DNA of 64,000 nt from an uncultured Clostridium sp. (GCA_900554175.1 USGK01000005.1:11359-75358), one strand, 5' to 3'; positions 25,797 through 35,622 are shown, counted from the first letter of the stretch. The notes: generated by a model from the sequence alone, not told the origin. Made by a program: numbers and translations.

Positions 25797-28700
25797 TTAT
25801 TTTTTTATTTCTTTCATAACAAATGCTTCTATGATATCTCCTTCTTTAATATCATTATATTTTTCAATTTGGATACCACATTCATATTCTTTAGCAACTT
25901 CTTTGACATCGTCTTTAAATCTTTTAAGTGATGCAAGCTTTCCTTCATGAATTACAACATCATCACGAATTACTCTTACTCCTGCATTTCTTTGAAGTTT
26001 ACCTGTTAAAACATATGCTCCAGCTATTGTACCTACACTTGAAATTTTAAATGTTTGACGTACTTCTGCTGTTCCTATTACTTCTTCTTCAAACTTAGGA
26101 TCCAACATTCCTTTCATTGCTTGCTCAACATCATCTAATGCCTGATAAATTATTGAATATTGTTTTATTTGTACCTCATCTCTATCTGCAACTTCTTTTG
26201 CCATTCCTGCTGGTCTTACATTAAATGCAATTATTATAGCATTTGAAACTTTTGCAAGTGTTACATCTGTTTCTGTTACAGCACCTGCTGCTGCATGGAT
26301 TACTTTTACTTTTACTTCGTCATTACTTAATCTTTCTAATGATTGTTTTAATGCTTCTACAGATCCTTGAACATCTGCTTTTACAATTATATTTAATTGT
26401 TTTAGTTTTCCTGATTCCATTTGGTTAAATAAATTATCTAATGTTACTGCTTGCATACTATTTATTGATTTTTCTCTTGCTTGACGTTTTCTTCTTTCTA
26501 TTAAATGTTTAGCCATTTTTTCATCTTTTACTTCATAGAATATATCTCCAGCTTGTGGTACTTCTGTAAGTCCCATTATTTCAACTGGTGTTGATGGACC
26601 TGCTGATTTTACTTTCTTTCCTTTATCATTTATCATTGATCTTATTCTTCCTATAGATGTTCCCACAACTACAGTATCACCTACATCTAATTTTCCTCTT
26701 TGTACTAACATTGATGCTATTGCTCCCTTATTTTTGTCAAGTCTTGCTTCTATTACAACACCTTTTGCTTGTTTTGTAGGATTTGCTTTTAATTCTAATA
26801 CGTCTGCTTCAAGTAAAACCATTTCTAATAGTTGATCAATATTAAGATTTTTCTTTGCTGAAATCTCAACAAATATTGTGTCTCCACCCCATTCTTCTGG
26901 AACTAATTCATATTTCATTAATTCTTCTTTTACCTTTTGTGGATTTGCATCTGGTAAATCTATTTTGTTTATTGCAACTATTATTGGAATTCCTGCTGAC
27001 TTTGCATGATTTATAGCTTCTATTGTTTGTGGCATTACACCATCATTTGCTGCTACTACAAGTATAGCAATATCTGTAATTTGTGCACCTCTTGCTCTCA
27101 TAGCTGTAAAAGCTTCGTGTCCAGGTGTATCTAAAAAAGTTATCTCTCTATCATTTACTTTTACTTTATATGCACCAATTGCCTGTGTAATTCCACCAGC
27201 TTCTCCTTCTATAACATTTGTTTTTCTTATAACATCTAGAAGCGAAGTTTTACCATGGTCTACATGTCCCATTACAACAACTACAGGTGGTCTTTCTACT
27301 AAGTCATTTTCTTTGTCTTCTGATTCATCAAATAATACATCTTCTTCTTTTACTTCTTCTTTTTTAACTGCTGTAACACCGAACTCTGCTGCAACTAAAA
27401 ATGCTGTATCAAAGTCTATATCATTATTCAATGTAGCCATTATTCCAAGTGACATTAATTTCATTATAATTTCTGACGCTGTCTTTTTTAATTCTTGTGC
27501 AAGATCTTTTACACTAATAGATTCTGGAACTGTTATTTCTGTTAATTTGAAGATTTTCTGCTTTGTTCTTGACTCATCGTCTTTGGTATTTTTCTTTTTA
27601 CCTTTTCTTCCACGAACTGTTGTTAAATCATAGTAATCTAACATACTATTTTCTTGGTCCTCAAACATATTTGAAAGTTTATCTTGTTGTTTTAAGTTTT
27701 TAAGTTTTCCTTCATTTATATCATAATCTTCTTGATTTCTTCTTGTTCTTTTTTTAGTATTCCTATTTTCATTAAATTTATTATTTTCTTTTTTCTTATC
27801 AATTGATTTATTATATTCTCTTACTGATTCTTTTTCACCTGTTTCAACAGACATTATATTTTTAATATTTTTCTCAATTCCTTTATCATCTAATGGTCTG
27901 TTACCAAATTTTGTATTTCCTTGAGAATATCCGTTATTTTGAGAATAGTTATTTCTTCTATTTTTATCTCCAAATTTATTATAGTTATTATTTGAATTGT
28001 TTCTATCTCTATAATTTGAATTTCTATCCCCATTAAATTTTCCATCTATTCTTCTATTATTCTCTGCATTTCTATAATCTTTTCTATAACTATTTTGTTG
28101 ACCATCTTTTGAGAAATTTTGATGTCTTTCATTATTAAATCTATTATTTCTATCCTGATTGAAATTATTACTTCTATTAGAATAATTTTTATTGTTTCTA
28201 TTAGAATAGTTATCTTGTCTTACATTATTTTGACTACTTTGATTTTTTTTGATATCTTTATTTTGATTATTATTTTCTACTTTCACTTCTTGAATTTTAA
28301 CCATATCCTCTTTCATTTCTTTTTTGCTTTCTATTATTTTCTCTTGCTTTATTTCTTCTTTTTTTGGAATCTCAACATTTTGTTTTTCACTTTTTTCTTT
28401 ACTCTCTATATCTTTCTTTTCTTCTTTTTTGTTTAATCCAAATAATTCACTTACTGTTAGTGGTTTTTCTACTTTTGTCCTATGTACAATATTATAATCT
28501 TTTTTTGCATTCCTTTGTATAAAAGGGGAATTATTAGTTTGCTTTTTCTCTTTAACTTCTTCTTTTTTATTTTTCTCTTCTTCAAAAATAACTTCTCTTC
28601 TTATTATTACAGGTTTTACTTTTTTACTGTTTGATAAATCATTTTTTTCTTTTTTACTTTCTTCTTTTACTTTTGCTTTCTCTATTTTTTTATTTGAATA

Positions 28701-28847
28701 AAACTCTCTTAATTTTTTTACTTCTGAGTCTTCTAGTGCACTTAAATGACTTTTTAGCTCAATACCTTCCTTTTTAGCCTTTTCTAATAATTCTTTACTG
28801 GTTAAATTTAATTCCTTTGCTAATTCATATAATTTAATTTTACCCAA
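25797..28847 (-). CDS. infB: Translation initiation factor IF-2
   Basis: About 1016 residues. IF-2 brings initiator tRNA to the 30S subunit and promotes subunit joining as a GTPase. The N-terminal IF2N motif ([20 protein letters not shown]) is followed by a long Lys/Glu and then Asn/Arg-rich low-complexity region (about 60-420) and a second IF2N module. The G domain has [31 protein letters not shown] and [10 protein letters not shown]. The C-terminal domains end with the fMet-tRNA-binding module. I prefer the TTG at 28847, preceded by GGGGGTGA. The frame also extends to an ATG at 28862 and a TTG at 28865. It overlaps ylxR by eight bases. The ylxQ gene often found here is missing. Confidence 0.95.
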   Translation of the reverse strand: MGKIKLYELAKELNLTSKELLEKAKKEGIELKSHLSALEDSEVKKLREFYSNKKIEKAKVKEESKKEKNDLSNSKKVKPVIIRREVIFEEEKNKKEEVKEKKQTNNSPFIQRNAKKDYNIVHRTKVEKPLTVSELFGLNKKEEKKDIESKEKSEKQNVEIPKKEEIKQEKIIESKKEMKEDMVKIQEVKVENNNQNKDIKKNQSSQNNVRQDNYSNRNNKNYSNRSNNFNQDRNNRFNNERHQNFSKDGQQNSYRKDYRNAENNRRIDGKFNGDRNSNYRDRNNSNNNYNKFGDKNRRNNYSQNNGYSQGNTKFGNRPLDDKGIEKNIKNIMSVETGEKESVREYNKSIDKKKENNKFNENRNTKKRTRRNQEDYDINEGKLKNLKQQDKLSNMFEDQENSMLDYYDLTTVRGRKGKKKNTKDDESRTKQKIFKLTEITVPESISVKDLAQELKKTASEIIMKLMSLGIMATLNNDIDFDTAFLVAAEFGVTAVKKEEVKEEDVLFDESEDKENDLVERPPVVVVMGHVDHGKTSLLDVIRKTNVIEGEAGGITQAIGAYKVKVNDREITFLDTPGHEAFTAMRARGAQITDIAILVVAANDGVMPQTIEAINHAKSAGIPIIVAINKIDLPDANPQKVKEELMKYELVPEEWGGDTIFVEISAKKNLNIDQLLEMVLLEADVLELKANPTKQAKGVVIEARLDKNKGAIASMLVQRGKLDVGDTVVVGTSIGRIRSMINDKGKKVKSAGPSTPVEIMGLTEVPQAGDIFYEVKDEKMAKHLIERRKRQAREKSINSMQAVTLDNLFNQMESGKLKQLNIIVKADVQGSVEALKQSLERLSNDEVKVKVIHAAAGAVTETDVTLAKVSNAIIIAFNVRPAGMAKEVADRDEVQIKQYSIIYQALDDVEQAMKGMLDPKFEEEVIGTAEVRQTFKISSVGTIAGAYVLTGKLQRNAGVRVIRDDVVIHEGKLASLKRFKDDVKEVAKEYECGIQIEKYNDIKEGDIIEAFVMKEIKK

Positions 28848-29112
28848 TAAACTCACCCCCATCAATTATATTTTTTAATTTATCATAAATTTCACTAGGT
28901 ACTTCTATTTTTAAAGCTCTTTCTATCTTTTTTGTTTTTTTGGCTTTTTCTAAACATGTTTGACTTTTACAAATATATGTACCTCTTCCTTCTTTCTTTC
29001 CTGTTATATCAATTTTAATTTCATTTTCATTATTTCTTACAATTCGTATTAATTTATTTTTATCTATTTTTGTATTACATGCTATACAGGTTCTTTGTGG
29101 TAATTTTCTCAA
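28840..29112 (-). CDS. ylxR: YlxR (DUF448) RNA-binding protein
   Basis: A 90-residue protein with the YlxR signature [17 protein letters not shown] and [18 protein letters not shown]. It is usually encoded between nusA and infB and proposed to bind RNA or to regulate transcription. Four cysteines in two pairs suggest a structural metal site. Translation starts at a TTG (29112) preceded by AGGAG nine bases upstream. Its 3' end overlaps infB, indicating translational coupling. Confidence 0.92.
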   Translation of the reverse strand: MRKLPQRTCIACNTKIDKNKLIRIVRNNENEIKIDITGKKEGRGTYICKSQTCLEKAKKTKKIERALKIEVPSEIYDKLKNIIDGGEFIG

Positions 29113-29146
29113 TTACATCTTCTCCTTTTTTTTTATTTTAATGAAA

Positions 29147-30298
29147 TTAATTTTCTTCATCAACTTTATTATCTGTTTCTACATTATTTTCTTCTACTTT
29201 ATTTTCTGTTTGAGATAATTCTTCTTTATTTTGCTCTGATAATAACATTTCTCTAAATTGGCTTTCTGATTTAATATCGATTTTCCAATTTGTAAGTTTT
29301 GCAGCTAATCTTGCATTTTGACCTGCCTTGCCAATTGCTAAAGATAATTCCTCATCTGGTACTATTACTTGTGCAAATTTTTCTTCCTCTTTTATATCTA
29401 CTGCCATTATTTTAGCTGGTAGTAGTGCTGCTGCTATATATGTTGCAGGATCTTCGCTCCATTCAATTACATCAATTTTTTCTCCATTTAATTCGTTTAT
29501 TATATTTTGAATACGAATTCCTCTTTGACCTACACATGAACCAACGGGGTCTATATTTTTGTCTTGTGAATACACTGCTACTTTACTTCTTGATCCTGGA
29601 TCTCTAGATACACTTTTTATTTCTATTAAACCTTCATATATTTCTGGTATTTCAAGTTCTAAAAGTTTTCTTACAAAATCGGTATTTGTTCTTGAAATTA
29701 TTACTTGAAGTGAACCTTTTTCTCCTCTTTTTACATCTGCAACATATGCTTTTATTTTGTCATTTACTCTGTATTTTTCTGTTGGAATTTGTTCTTTTGT
29801 TGGCATTATTCCTTCAACTCTACCCAAATCTACAACTACTATTCCCCTATCTGCTTTTTGAATAGGACCAGATACAATTTCTCCTTTTTTCTCACTATAT
29901 TCATCAAACATTATATTTCTTTCTGCTTCTCTTATTTTTTGTATTATAACTTGTTTTGCTGTTTGTGCTGCAATTCTTCCGAAATCTTTTGGAACTATTT
30001 CTACTTCAACTTGATCACCTAGTTCTAGTGTTTTATTTATTTTTTTTGCATCTTCAAGGCTTATTTCTTGTGCATCATCATTTGCCCTATCTACTACATC
30101 CTTTATTGCATATACATATGTTGCACCTGTTTTTTGATCAACTACTACTTTGACATTTTCTAATGCATCAAAGTTTCTTTTATATGCTGTAAGTAAAGCT
30201 GCTTCTATTGCCTCTAACATATATTCTTTTTTTATTCCCTTTTCTTTTTCTAATTCTTCTAAAGCAAGTATTAATTCTTTATTATCAATTGCTTTCAT
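29147..30298 (-). CDS. nusA: Transcription termination/antitermination factor NusA
   Basis: A 383-residue NusA that binds RNA polymerase and nascent RNA to modulate pausing, termination and antitermination. Order: N-terminal RNAP-binding domain (IDNKELILALEELEKEKGI), S1 domain (GEIVSGPIQKADRGIVVVDL), then KH1/KH2 (DPVGSCVGQRGIRIQNIINE and LAIGKAGQNARLAAKLTNWK). An acidic, low-complexity tail follows and there is no proteobacterial acidic-repeat region, as expected for Bacillota. I start at MKAIDN (30298), five bases after AAAGGAGGAG. The frame opens earlier at 30328. Confidence 0.96.
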   Translation of the reverse strand: MKAIDNKELILALEELEKEKGIKKEYMLEAIEAALLTAYKRNFDALENVKVVVDQKTGATYVYAIKDVVDRANDDAQEISLEDAKKINKTLELGDQVEVEIVPKDFGRIAAQTAKQVIIQKIREAERNIMFDEYSEKKGEIVSGPIQKADRGIVVVDLGRVEGIMPTKEQIPTEKYRVNDKIKAYVADVKRGEKGSLQVIISRTNTDFVRKLLELEIPEIYEGLIEIKSVSRDPGSRSKVAVYSQDKNIDPVGSCVGQRGIRIQNIINELNGEKIDVIEWSEDPATYIAAALLPAKIMAVDIKEEEKFAQVIVPDEELSLAIGKAGQNARLAAKLTNWKIDIKSESQFREMLLSEQNKEELSQTENKVEENNVETDNKVDEEN

Positions 30299-30355
30299 TT
30301 TAACTCCTCCTTTATTAAATTCGTTCATTTAATATTTTATTTTTTTATTAATAAT

Positions 30356-30814
30356 TTAAAATTCTACATATAGTTTTATTTGAGAAATATTTTTTCTGTC
30401 TAATTCTAATTCTTTATTTTCAACTTCTATATTTATTTTTTTATCTTCTACTTTTTTTAGAATTCCGATATAATCTTTATTTCCTAATTCATCTTTTTTA
30501 AATTGTTTTACCTGTATTGGACTGCCAATATATTTTTTTAGTTGCCAGTCTTTTCTTAATAACCTTTCTATTCCTGGTGAAGATATTTCTAAAAAATATT
30601 GTTCTTTTATATAATCTTTTTCGTCTATCATTTCTTTTATTGCGTCATTTACTTTTTCACAATCATTTAAATCTATTCCTTTTTCATTATCTATTACTAT
30701 TCTCAGGAATTTATCTGGTCCTTCTTTTACATAAAGAACATCATATAATTCATATCCTAAATCATTTATTGTTTTTTTTACTAAATTCTCTACCTTTTCC
30801 TCTATATTTGCCAA
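30356..30814 (-). CDS. rimP: Ribosome maturation factor RimP
   Basis: A 152-residue RimP needed for 30S subunit maturation. The N-terminal domain has LVKKTINDLGYELYDVLYVK and EGPDKFLRIVIDNEKGIDLN, and the central family motif is FLEISSPGIERLLRKDWQLK. A C-terminal Sm-like fold ends LELDRKNISQIKLYVEF. It is the first gene of the nusA-infB operon, about 70 bases downstream of the promoter at 30889-30917, with a hairpin in the leader. Confidence 0.94.
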   Translation of the reverse strand: MANIEEKVENLVKKTINDLGYELYDVLYVKEGPDKFLRIVIDNEKGIDLNDCEKVNDAIKEMIDEKDYIKEQYFLEISSPGIERLLRKDWQLKKYIGSPIQVKQFKKDELGNKDYIGILKKVEDKKINIEVENKELELDRKNISQIKLYVEF

Positions 30815-30844
30815 AATTTTCTTCCTTTCTATATTCTAAAAATT

Positions 30845-30867
30845 AGAGCGGGATTTGTTCCCGCTCT
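30845..30867 (-). promoter_or_regulatory. GC-rich terminator-like hairpin in the rimP-nusA leader
   Basis: A nine-base-pair perfect stem AGAGCGGGA/TCCCGCTCT with a five-base loop is followed on the minus strand by AATTTTTAG. It lies between the promoter (30889-30917) and the rimP ATG (30814), so it is transcribed in the leader. It could act as an attenuator of the nusA operon, or as a terminator for the gene at 30955. Confidence 0.7.
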
Positions 30868-30888
30868 TTCTATTTTTATGCTTTTTAT

Positions 30889-30917
30889 ATTATACCCTTT
30901 ATTTTCAATAAATGCAA
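30889..30917 (-). promoter_or_regulatory. Promoter of the rimP-nusA-infB operon
   Basis: TTGCAT (30912-30917) and TATAAT (30889-30894) have a 17-base spacer on the minus strand. The predicted start is near 30882, upstream of the leader hairpin. Confidence 0.7.
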
Positions 30918-30954
30918 GCTTTTTCTAGTATTTTTTTTTTTGTACAATTATTTA

Positions 30955-32454
30955 TCATTGATTAATAAATGATTTTCTATATTTAACTGTTGCATTCATA
31001 TTATCTTTAACTTCTTGCTCTGTCAAAGCTTTTTGATATAATCTTACAGAATATACATTTCCATTTAAATAATAGATATTTCCATCTTTATACCATGGAA
31101 CTGCTCCTATATAAAATGGACATTCATCATTATCCCATATATTTCTTCCTTTTTCAAAGGATTCTTTATCTTGTTCGCATTTTCCAATTAAATTTCCATT
31201 TATATAATATTCAACTGTATCATTTTTTGGAACACTTGCCGTTCTTCTATATACAAACGTCAAATAAAAATCTTCATTAGCATTATATCCTAGACCATTT
31301 AATACGTGAAATCCACCATATTGGTCATATACTAATCCATCTCCTATTATTTTTCCATTTGATTTACCATAAAATTTTGCAATAACACCTTTTTCTTTAG
31401 ATTCTGAATCTGTATATAAGTAACCAAACCTCATTGCATTAGTTACTTTAGTATTTGTAGTTAAATCCTTTATTTTTGAGAATAAACCTAAGGCCTGAGC
31501 TCCTTCAGTGCCATTGTTTTTTTCAAGTTCTCTTAGATTAGCATACATTTCAAATGTGAAACCATCAGCAAAACTCAAACCATTTTTTCTAAGTTCTAGA
31601 TAATCCCCATCGCCATCGAAATTAAGAGATTTGTTATTTTCATCATAATAAAGATCGCCTTTTTTGGTTATATATTTCCAAGCATCTTCTGAATCGAAAC
31701 TTGTTGCATCTAAATTTAATGCTATGTCATCTGTTACAGCTAAAGTACTTGATACATCCCACATTTTACTATTTTCTAATCCTATAATTTTAATTGTATT
31801 ATAATTTAATATATAGCCTTTTTCTATTGTACCTGCATTCCCAAGATTTGTTTTAGGCTCTAGATAATAATAACCACTTCCATATCTATACTTTTCATTA
31901 TTTTTTGAATCATAATCTATAACAAGCTTCCAATTTGTTCCATTTTGTACGTTTTTATCATATAGTCTTATACCTAAAATTTGACTATTTGCTTGTTCTG
32001 TATCATTAGTTGGTGCTGTAATATTATTTTTTTTAAGTTCTGCTAAATATGATAATATTTTTCTTAGATCATCTATTGATGAACTTCCTGAAAGTGAAGT
32101 ATCTATCCCTATATTATCAGCTGCTTCAATCTCTTTTTTATTATTTCCACAGTAATAAAGTTCTCCATTTATTATTACAAATTTATCTAAGTCACCATCT
32201 TTTATTGATGTAATATATTTTTTTAATTCTGTTCCTGAAGCACTAATTTCATCATCTTCATCCATTACCAAATCATCAAATTCTTCTTTATACGTTGAAA
32301 ATTTGTATACGTTTGATGCTTTTTCGGCACTTCTTATCGGTCCATTTTTTTGAAATGCAATATTAATACTTACACCTGCTAGAATAAGTAATACTATTAT
32401 TGTGATAATTAATGATATTAGCGTTATCCCTTCCTTATTTTTTATATTTTTCAT
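30955..32454 (-). CDS. Pilin-like N-terminus fused to a LamG-type domain
   Basis: A 499-residue secreted or membrane protein. The N-terminus, KNKEG followed by ITLISLIITIIVLLILAG, is a prepilin-like signal (glycine at -1, then a 20-residue hydrophobic helix), although the usual Glu at +5 is Ser. A middle region (about 45-260) has no match I know. The C-terminal 230 residues look like a LamG/concanavalin-like beta-sandwich: SLNFDGDGDYLELRKNG, LSFADGFTFEMYANL, VEYYINGNLIGKCE and YYLNGNVYSVRLYQKALTEQ. It probably displays a glycan- or protein-binding domain on a pilus-like assembly or the membrane. No pilus assembly genes are nearby. GGAGG precedes the ATG. Confidence 0.8.
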   Translation of the reverse strand: MKNIKNKEGITLISLIITIIVLLILAGVSINIAFQKNGPIRSAEKASNVYKFSTYKEEFDDLVMDEDDEISASGTELKKYITSIKDGDLDKFVIINGELYYCGNNKKEIEAADNIGIDTSLSGSSSIDDLRKILSYLAELKKNNITAPTNDTEQANSQILGIRLYDKNVQNGTNWKLVIDYDSKNNEKYRYGSGYYYLEPKTNLGNAGTIEKGYILNYNTIKIIGLENSKMWDVSSTLAVTDDIALNLDATSFDSEDAWKYITKKGDLYYDENNKSLNFDGDGDYLELRKNGLSFADGFTFEMYANLRELEKNNGTEGAQALGLFSKIKDLTTNTKVTNAMRFGYLYTDSESKEKGVIAKFYGKSNGKIIGDGLVYDQYGGFHVLNGLGYNANEDFYLTFVYRRTASVPKNDTVEYYINGNLIGKCEQDKESFEKGRNIWDNDECPFYIGAVPWYKDGNIYYLNGNVYSVRLYQKALTEQEVKDNMNATVKYRKSFINQ

Positions 32455-32538
32455 ATGTAATATCCTCCATTATTTTTTACTTATTTTATATCAAAAGATA
32501 AAAAAAGAAAATAGTTTTTTAAAAAAAATAATTTTTTA

Positions 32539-32567
32539 TAGACATTTTTTTTTATTTATGATAGTAT
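32539..32567 (+). promoter_or_regulatory. Promoter of the small exported protein at 32608
   Basis: TAGACA (32539-32544) and TAGTAT (32562-32567) have a 17-base spacer, about 35 bases before the ribosome binding site TAGGAGG. Each box differs by one base from consensus. Confidence 0.6.
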
Positions 32568-32607
32568 TGTAACATAATTTAGTTTATATATATACTAGGA
32601 GGTAAAA

Positions 32608-32943
32608 ATGTCTAAAATACTAAAAATATTAGTTATCTTTTGCTTAACATTGTTTTTTTGTTTAAATTTTTCCAATGCTATCGATTTAAATATAACAGAT
32701 TCTAATAGTAATTCTAGTACATCGAACACGCAAAATACTTCAAACATCAATAATGAAGGCAATATATCTAATATATCTGCATCTTCAGAAAGTTCTAGTA
32801 ACGCCTCTACAACTGTAAGCGGTGTTAGCTCAGTATCAGATTCCAATTCAATTGTATCTAATATATTAAATATTGCATTAATTGTTGTGGGTATACTTTT
32901 AATTTTTCTTGCAATTGCAATTTTAATCAGAATAAAAAAATAA
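32608..32943 (+). CDS. Small Ser/Asn-rich membrane-anchored exported protein
   Basis: 111 residues. The signal peptide (1-24, ending FSNAID) is followed by about 55 residues almost entirely of Ser, Asn, Thr and Ile/Val, then a C-terminal helix (IVSNILNIALIVVGILLIFLAI) and a basic end (RIKK). There is no LPXTG-like motif, so it should be held by the membrane helix. TAGGAGG lies five bases before the ATG, and its promoter and terminator make it a single-gene unit. The family is not recognised. A stalk-like or glycosylated surface peptide is the simplest reading. Confidence 0.72.
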   Translation: MSKILKILVIFCLTLFFCLNFSNAIDLNITDSNSNSSTSNTQNTSNINNEGNISNISASSESSSNASTTVSGVSSVSDSNSIVSNILNIALIVVGILLIFLAIAILIRIKK

Positions 32944-32947
32944 TTTT

Positions 32948-32972
32948 AAGAGCATTGTAGCTCTTTTTTTTT
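32948..32972 (+). terminator. Intrinsic terminator of the 32608 gene
   Basis: AAGAGC/GCTCTT arms (32948-32953, 32960-32965) with a six-base loop are followed by a T-run, directly after the stop. Confidence 0.85.
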
Positions 32973-33061
32973 GAAATTTTTTCATAGTATATTTTATCCT
33001 AAAAAAATAATAATATTAATAGTTTTATTTTAAAACAATTTTTTAAGGAGGTCTTTTTGTT

Positions 33062-33502
33062 ATGCGTAAGAAAATTTTATATACTCTTTTAGCATTATTC
33101 TCCAGCTTTTTCTTTATATTCACATATACTTTTGCTGCAGATAATGTTGTAAACAGTGTCAGAAATACAGTTGGTGGTGCAGAAAACGTTGTAGAAGATG
33201 CTGCAAAAGGTGTAGCAAATACTACAAAAAATGGTACTCAAGGTATGGAAAATGGTGCTAAAGATATGACAAATACAATGTCTTCAGAAGCTAATAATAT
33301 GTCTATGGATGGAAAAACAACTAACAATTCAAATTATTCGGCTAGAAGAACTTCTACAACTGAAGAAAACGCAAGCTTCTTAGGTTTTAACTCTACAACT
33401 TGGATTTGGTTGATTATGGCTGTAGCTGCTGTTGCAATAATAGCTTTAGTTTATTATTATTCTTCTCAAATGAATAACTCTCATTATGATGATCACGAAT
33501 AA
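33062..33502 (+). CDS. Small exported protein with amphipathic repeats and C-terminal helix
   Basis: 146 residues. Signal peptide 1-25 ends TFAAD. Residues about 28-80 are a heptad-like amphipathic run (VVNSVRNTVGGAENVVEDAA, KGVANTTKNGTQGMENGAKD), rich in Ala/Gly/Asn like a small apolipoprotein- or stress-type helix. An Asn/Ser/Thr linker and a membrane helix (TWIWLIMAVAAVAIIALVYY) follow, with a His/Asp tail (HYDDHE). AAGGAGG precedes the ATG by 10 bases. It lies behind the 32608 gene on the same strand but after a terminator, so it probably has its own promoter. No known family. Confidence 0.72.
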   Translation: MRKKILYTLLALFSSFFFIFTYTFAADNVVNSVRNTVGGAENVVEDAAKGVANTTKNGTQGMENGAKDMTNTMSSEANNMSMDGKTTNNSNYSARRTSTTEENASFLGFNSTTWIWLIMAVAAVAIIALVYYYSSQMNNSHYDDHE

Positions 33503-33509
33503 AAAATCA

Positions 33510-33549
33510 AAGAAGTCAAAATTTATAACTAGTATAATTTTGACTTCTT
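33510..33549. terminator. Bidirectional terminator between convergent genes
   Basis: A 13-base-pair stem (33510-33522 with 33537-33549) with AAGAAGTCAAAAT arms lies between the plus-strand gene ending at 33502 and the minus-strand gene ending at 33566. A/T-runs lie on both sides. Confidence 0.8.
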
Positions 33550-33565
33550 TACCTTTTATAATTAT

Positions 33566-33883
33566 TTATAAAATTTTAGAAGATAATTTAATTATCAAAT
33601 CCATATTATCATCTTCAGCAGCTTTATTTTTTCTTATCATACCACATTTTTTACACTTAAAAACAATAACATATCCTTTCTTGTTAGAAATTTCAAGTCC
33701 CATTGGTTCTAAATCCCCATGACATTTTTCCTGTCTATCTCCTGGATTTATATCTACATGTTTAGAATGTAAACAGTATGGACAATGGTTTCTACATGAA
33801 TATCCTAATTTTTTTACTTTTTTTCCACAATTTTCACACACAAATTCTTCATCAATTACTGTAAATTTACTATAATTTTCCAT
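33566..33883 (-). CDS. RNHCP-domain zinc-ribbon protein
   Basis: A 105-residue protein. Two CXXC pairs (CENCGKK and CKKCGMI) bracket the name-giving CRNHCPYCLHSKHVD block and the following NPGDRQEKCHGDLEPMGLEI. This matches the RNHCP family (PF12647), a small zinc-ribbon group of unknown function common in Bacillota and Actinomycetota. It directly follows the nucleoside-kinase-like gene (stop at 33884), so the two are co-transcribed and may be translationally coupled. Confidence 0.88.
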   Translation of the reverse strand: MENYSKFTVIDEEFVCENCGKKVKKLGYSCRNHCPYCLHSKHVDINPGDRQEKCHGDLEPMGLEISNKKGYVIVFKCKKCGMIRKNKAAEDDNMDLIIKLSSKIL

Positions 33884-35527
33884 TTAATATTCAAAATCTC
33901 CTCCACCTAAAAATTCTTTAAGTAATGAATTTCTTGGTATCTTTTCGTTTGGAATAGGTTCAAAATATTTTAACAATTCTATTATTCTTTGTGATTCTGC
34001 ATATACTTTTTTATCTTTTTCTATATTTTGTAGTAGTGGAAGAGCTATATTTTTTAATGCTGCAAGTTCATAAATTAATGATGTATTAAATATGCTATCT
34101 GCTTGTTCTTGAAATGGAAATATATTTTTTTCTTCACCTAAATTTACATTATTCCAAGCATTTAAAGTATGTTCTGCTGTGTAACCTCTAAATTGGTGAT
34201 CTCTTACAATTCTTCTTACTAATCTTGTGTCTGTAGTAGAAATTCTATTTATTCTATCCATATTTAAAACTGTTAAATCACTTATATATACTTTATATTT
34301 TTGATCTTTTGAAATTTCTGAAGTTAGTCTATCATTTAAACAATGTATTCCTTCAATAATTAAAACCTCGTCTTCTTCTAGATGCATTTTTTTACCTTTA
34401 TATCTTTTTGTTCCGACATGAAAATCAAATTCTGGACACTCTATTTCTTCACCATTTAAAAGTTTTTTTAAATCTTGATTAAATAATTTTAAATCAATAG
34501 CCTCTATGCTTTCGAAATCATATTCTCCATTTTTATCTTTTGGTGTTTGTTCTCTCTCAACAAAATAATTATCAACTGAAATCATTACAGGTTTTATTCC
34601 GTTTAGTTTTAGTTGAATTCCAAGTCTTTGTGCAAATGTTGTTTTACCTGATGATGAAGGACCAGCTATTAATACCATTTTCACCTTATTATTAAAAGCT
34701 ATTTTATCTGCAATTTGCGCTATTTTCTTCTCATGTAATGCTTCTTCTAACATAATCAGTTTTTTTAATTTTTTTTCATCTTTTATTGTATTATTTAATT
34801 CATATATTGTTGTAATACCTAAAACTTTATGTATATTATTATATTCATTTAATGCCCATAACAATTTCTTGGTTTCTTTATATTGAATTAATTCATTTGG
34901 AGTTTTGCTACTTGGATATCTAAGTAAAAATCCTTTATCATATTTTTCTAAATTAAAAATCTTCGTTATACCTGTATTTATTGCAATAATATCATAAATA
35001 TAATTATAATAATCCTCACAAAAATACATATTTATTATTGGATTTTCCTCTAAATTTAATTGTAATCTTCCCCTTGATGAATTTTCTTTCGAATATAGAT
35101 CTTCTGCTTCTTTTCTTGTCAATTTTTTCTCTTCTATTGGAAGATTTTTTTCTACAATATTTTTCATTTCATTATAAACTTTTTCTAACAATTCTTCTGT
35201 TACTTCCGTATTATCTAAAGTACAAAACATTGAATTATTTAATTGATAATTTACTCTTAATTTTATTTTTGAATTGATTTTATTAAATGCTTTAGCTAAT
35301 ATAAAAATTAATGTTCTTTTATATATATTCATTCCTTGTTTACTTGCAATATCTATCAATTCAACTTCTCCATCTTGTAAAATCTCATAATCCAGTCTTT
35401 GATATTTGTTATTAAATTTAGCCCCTATTACTGGATATTTATTATTTGATATTTCATCTTTGAATATATCTTTAATTTTTGAACCTTGCTCTATTTCTAA
35501 TATCTTTTCTTTATATTTTATTTGCAT
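33884..35527 (-). CDS. TGS/tRNA-SAD-like and uridine-kinase fusion protein
   Basis: A 547-residue protein. It begins with a TGS-like module (about 1-60), followed by a region similar to the second additional domain of threonyl-tRNA synthetase (about 65-190). A P-loop uridine kinase/phosphoribulokinase domain (about 280-510) follows, with Walker A LIAGPSSSGKTTFAQRLGI, SVDNYFVER and LIIEGIHCLNDR. This domain order defines a clostridial nucleoside-kinase family whose substrate is not firmly known. Uridine/cytidine phosphorylation is the usual annotation. It is followed immediately by the RNHCP gene and is separated from ftsH by a terminator. Confidence 0.88.
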   Translation of the reverse strand: MQIKYKEKILEIEQGSKIKDIFKDEISNNKYPVIGAKFNNKYQRLDYEILQDGEVELIDIASKQGMNIYKRTLIFILAKAFNKINSKIKLRVNYQLNNSMFCTLDNTEVTEELLEKVYNEMKNIVEKNLPIEEKKLTRKEAEDLYSKENSSRGRLQLNLEENPIINMYFCEDYYNYIYDIIAINTGITKIFNLEKYDKGFLLRYPSSKTPNELIQYKETKKLLWALNEYNNIHKVLGITTIYELNNTIKDEKKLKKLIMLEEALHEKKIAQIADKIAFNNKVKMVLIAGPSSSGKTTFAQRLGIQLKLNGIKPVMISVDNYFVEREQTPKDKNGEYDFESIEAIDLKLFNQDLKKLLNGEEIECPEFDFHVGTKRYKGKKMHLEEDEVLIIEGIHCLNDRLTSEISKDQKYKVYISDLTVLNMDRINRISTTDTRLVRRIVRDHQFRGYTAEHTLNAWNNVNLGEEKNIFPFQEQADSIFNTSLIYELAALKNIALPLLQNIEKDKKVYAESQRIIELLKYFEPIPNEKIPRNSLLKEFLGGGDFEY

Positions 35528-35557
35528 TTTTCACTTCATCCTTTCTCTTGCATAAAT

Positions 35558-35608
35558 AAAGATTAAATATTTTCTATCTTATTTTAATAGTATTAATATT
35601 TAATCTTT
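35558..35608 (-). terminator. Intrinsic terminator after ftsH
   Basis: A 14-base-pair perfect stem (35558-35571 with 35595-35608) with AAAGATTAAATATT arms lies 15 bases after the ftsH stop. The downstream minus-strand T-run is weak. Confidence 0.65.
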
Positions 35609-35622
35609 ATCTTGCTTATACT

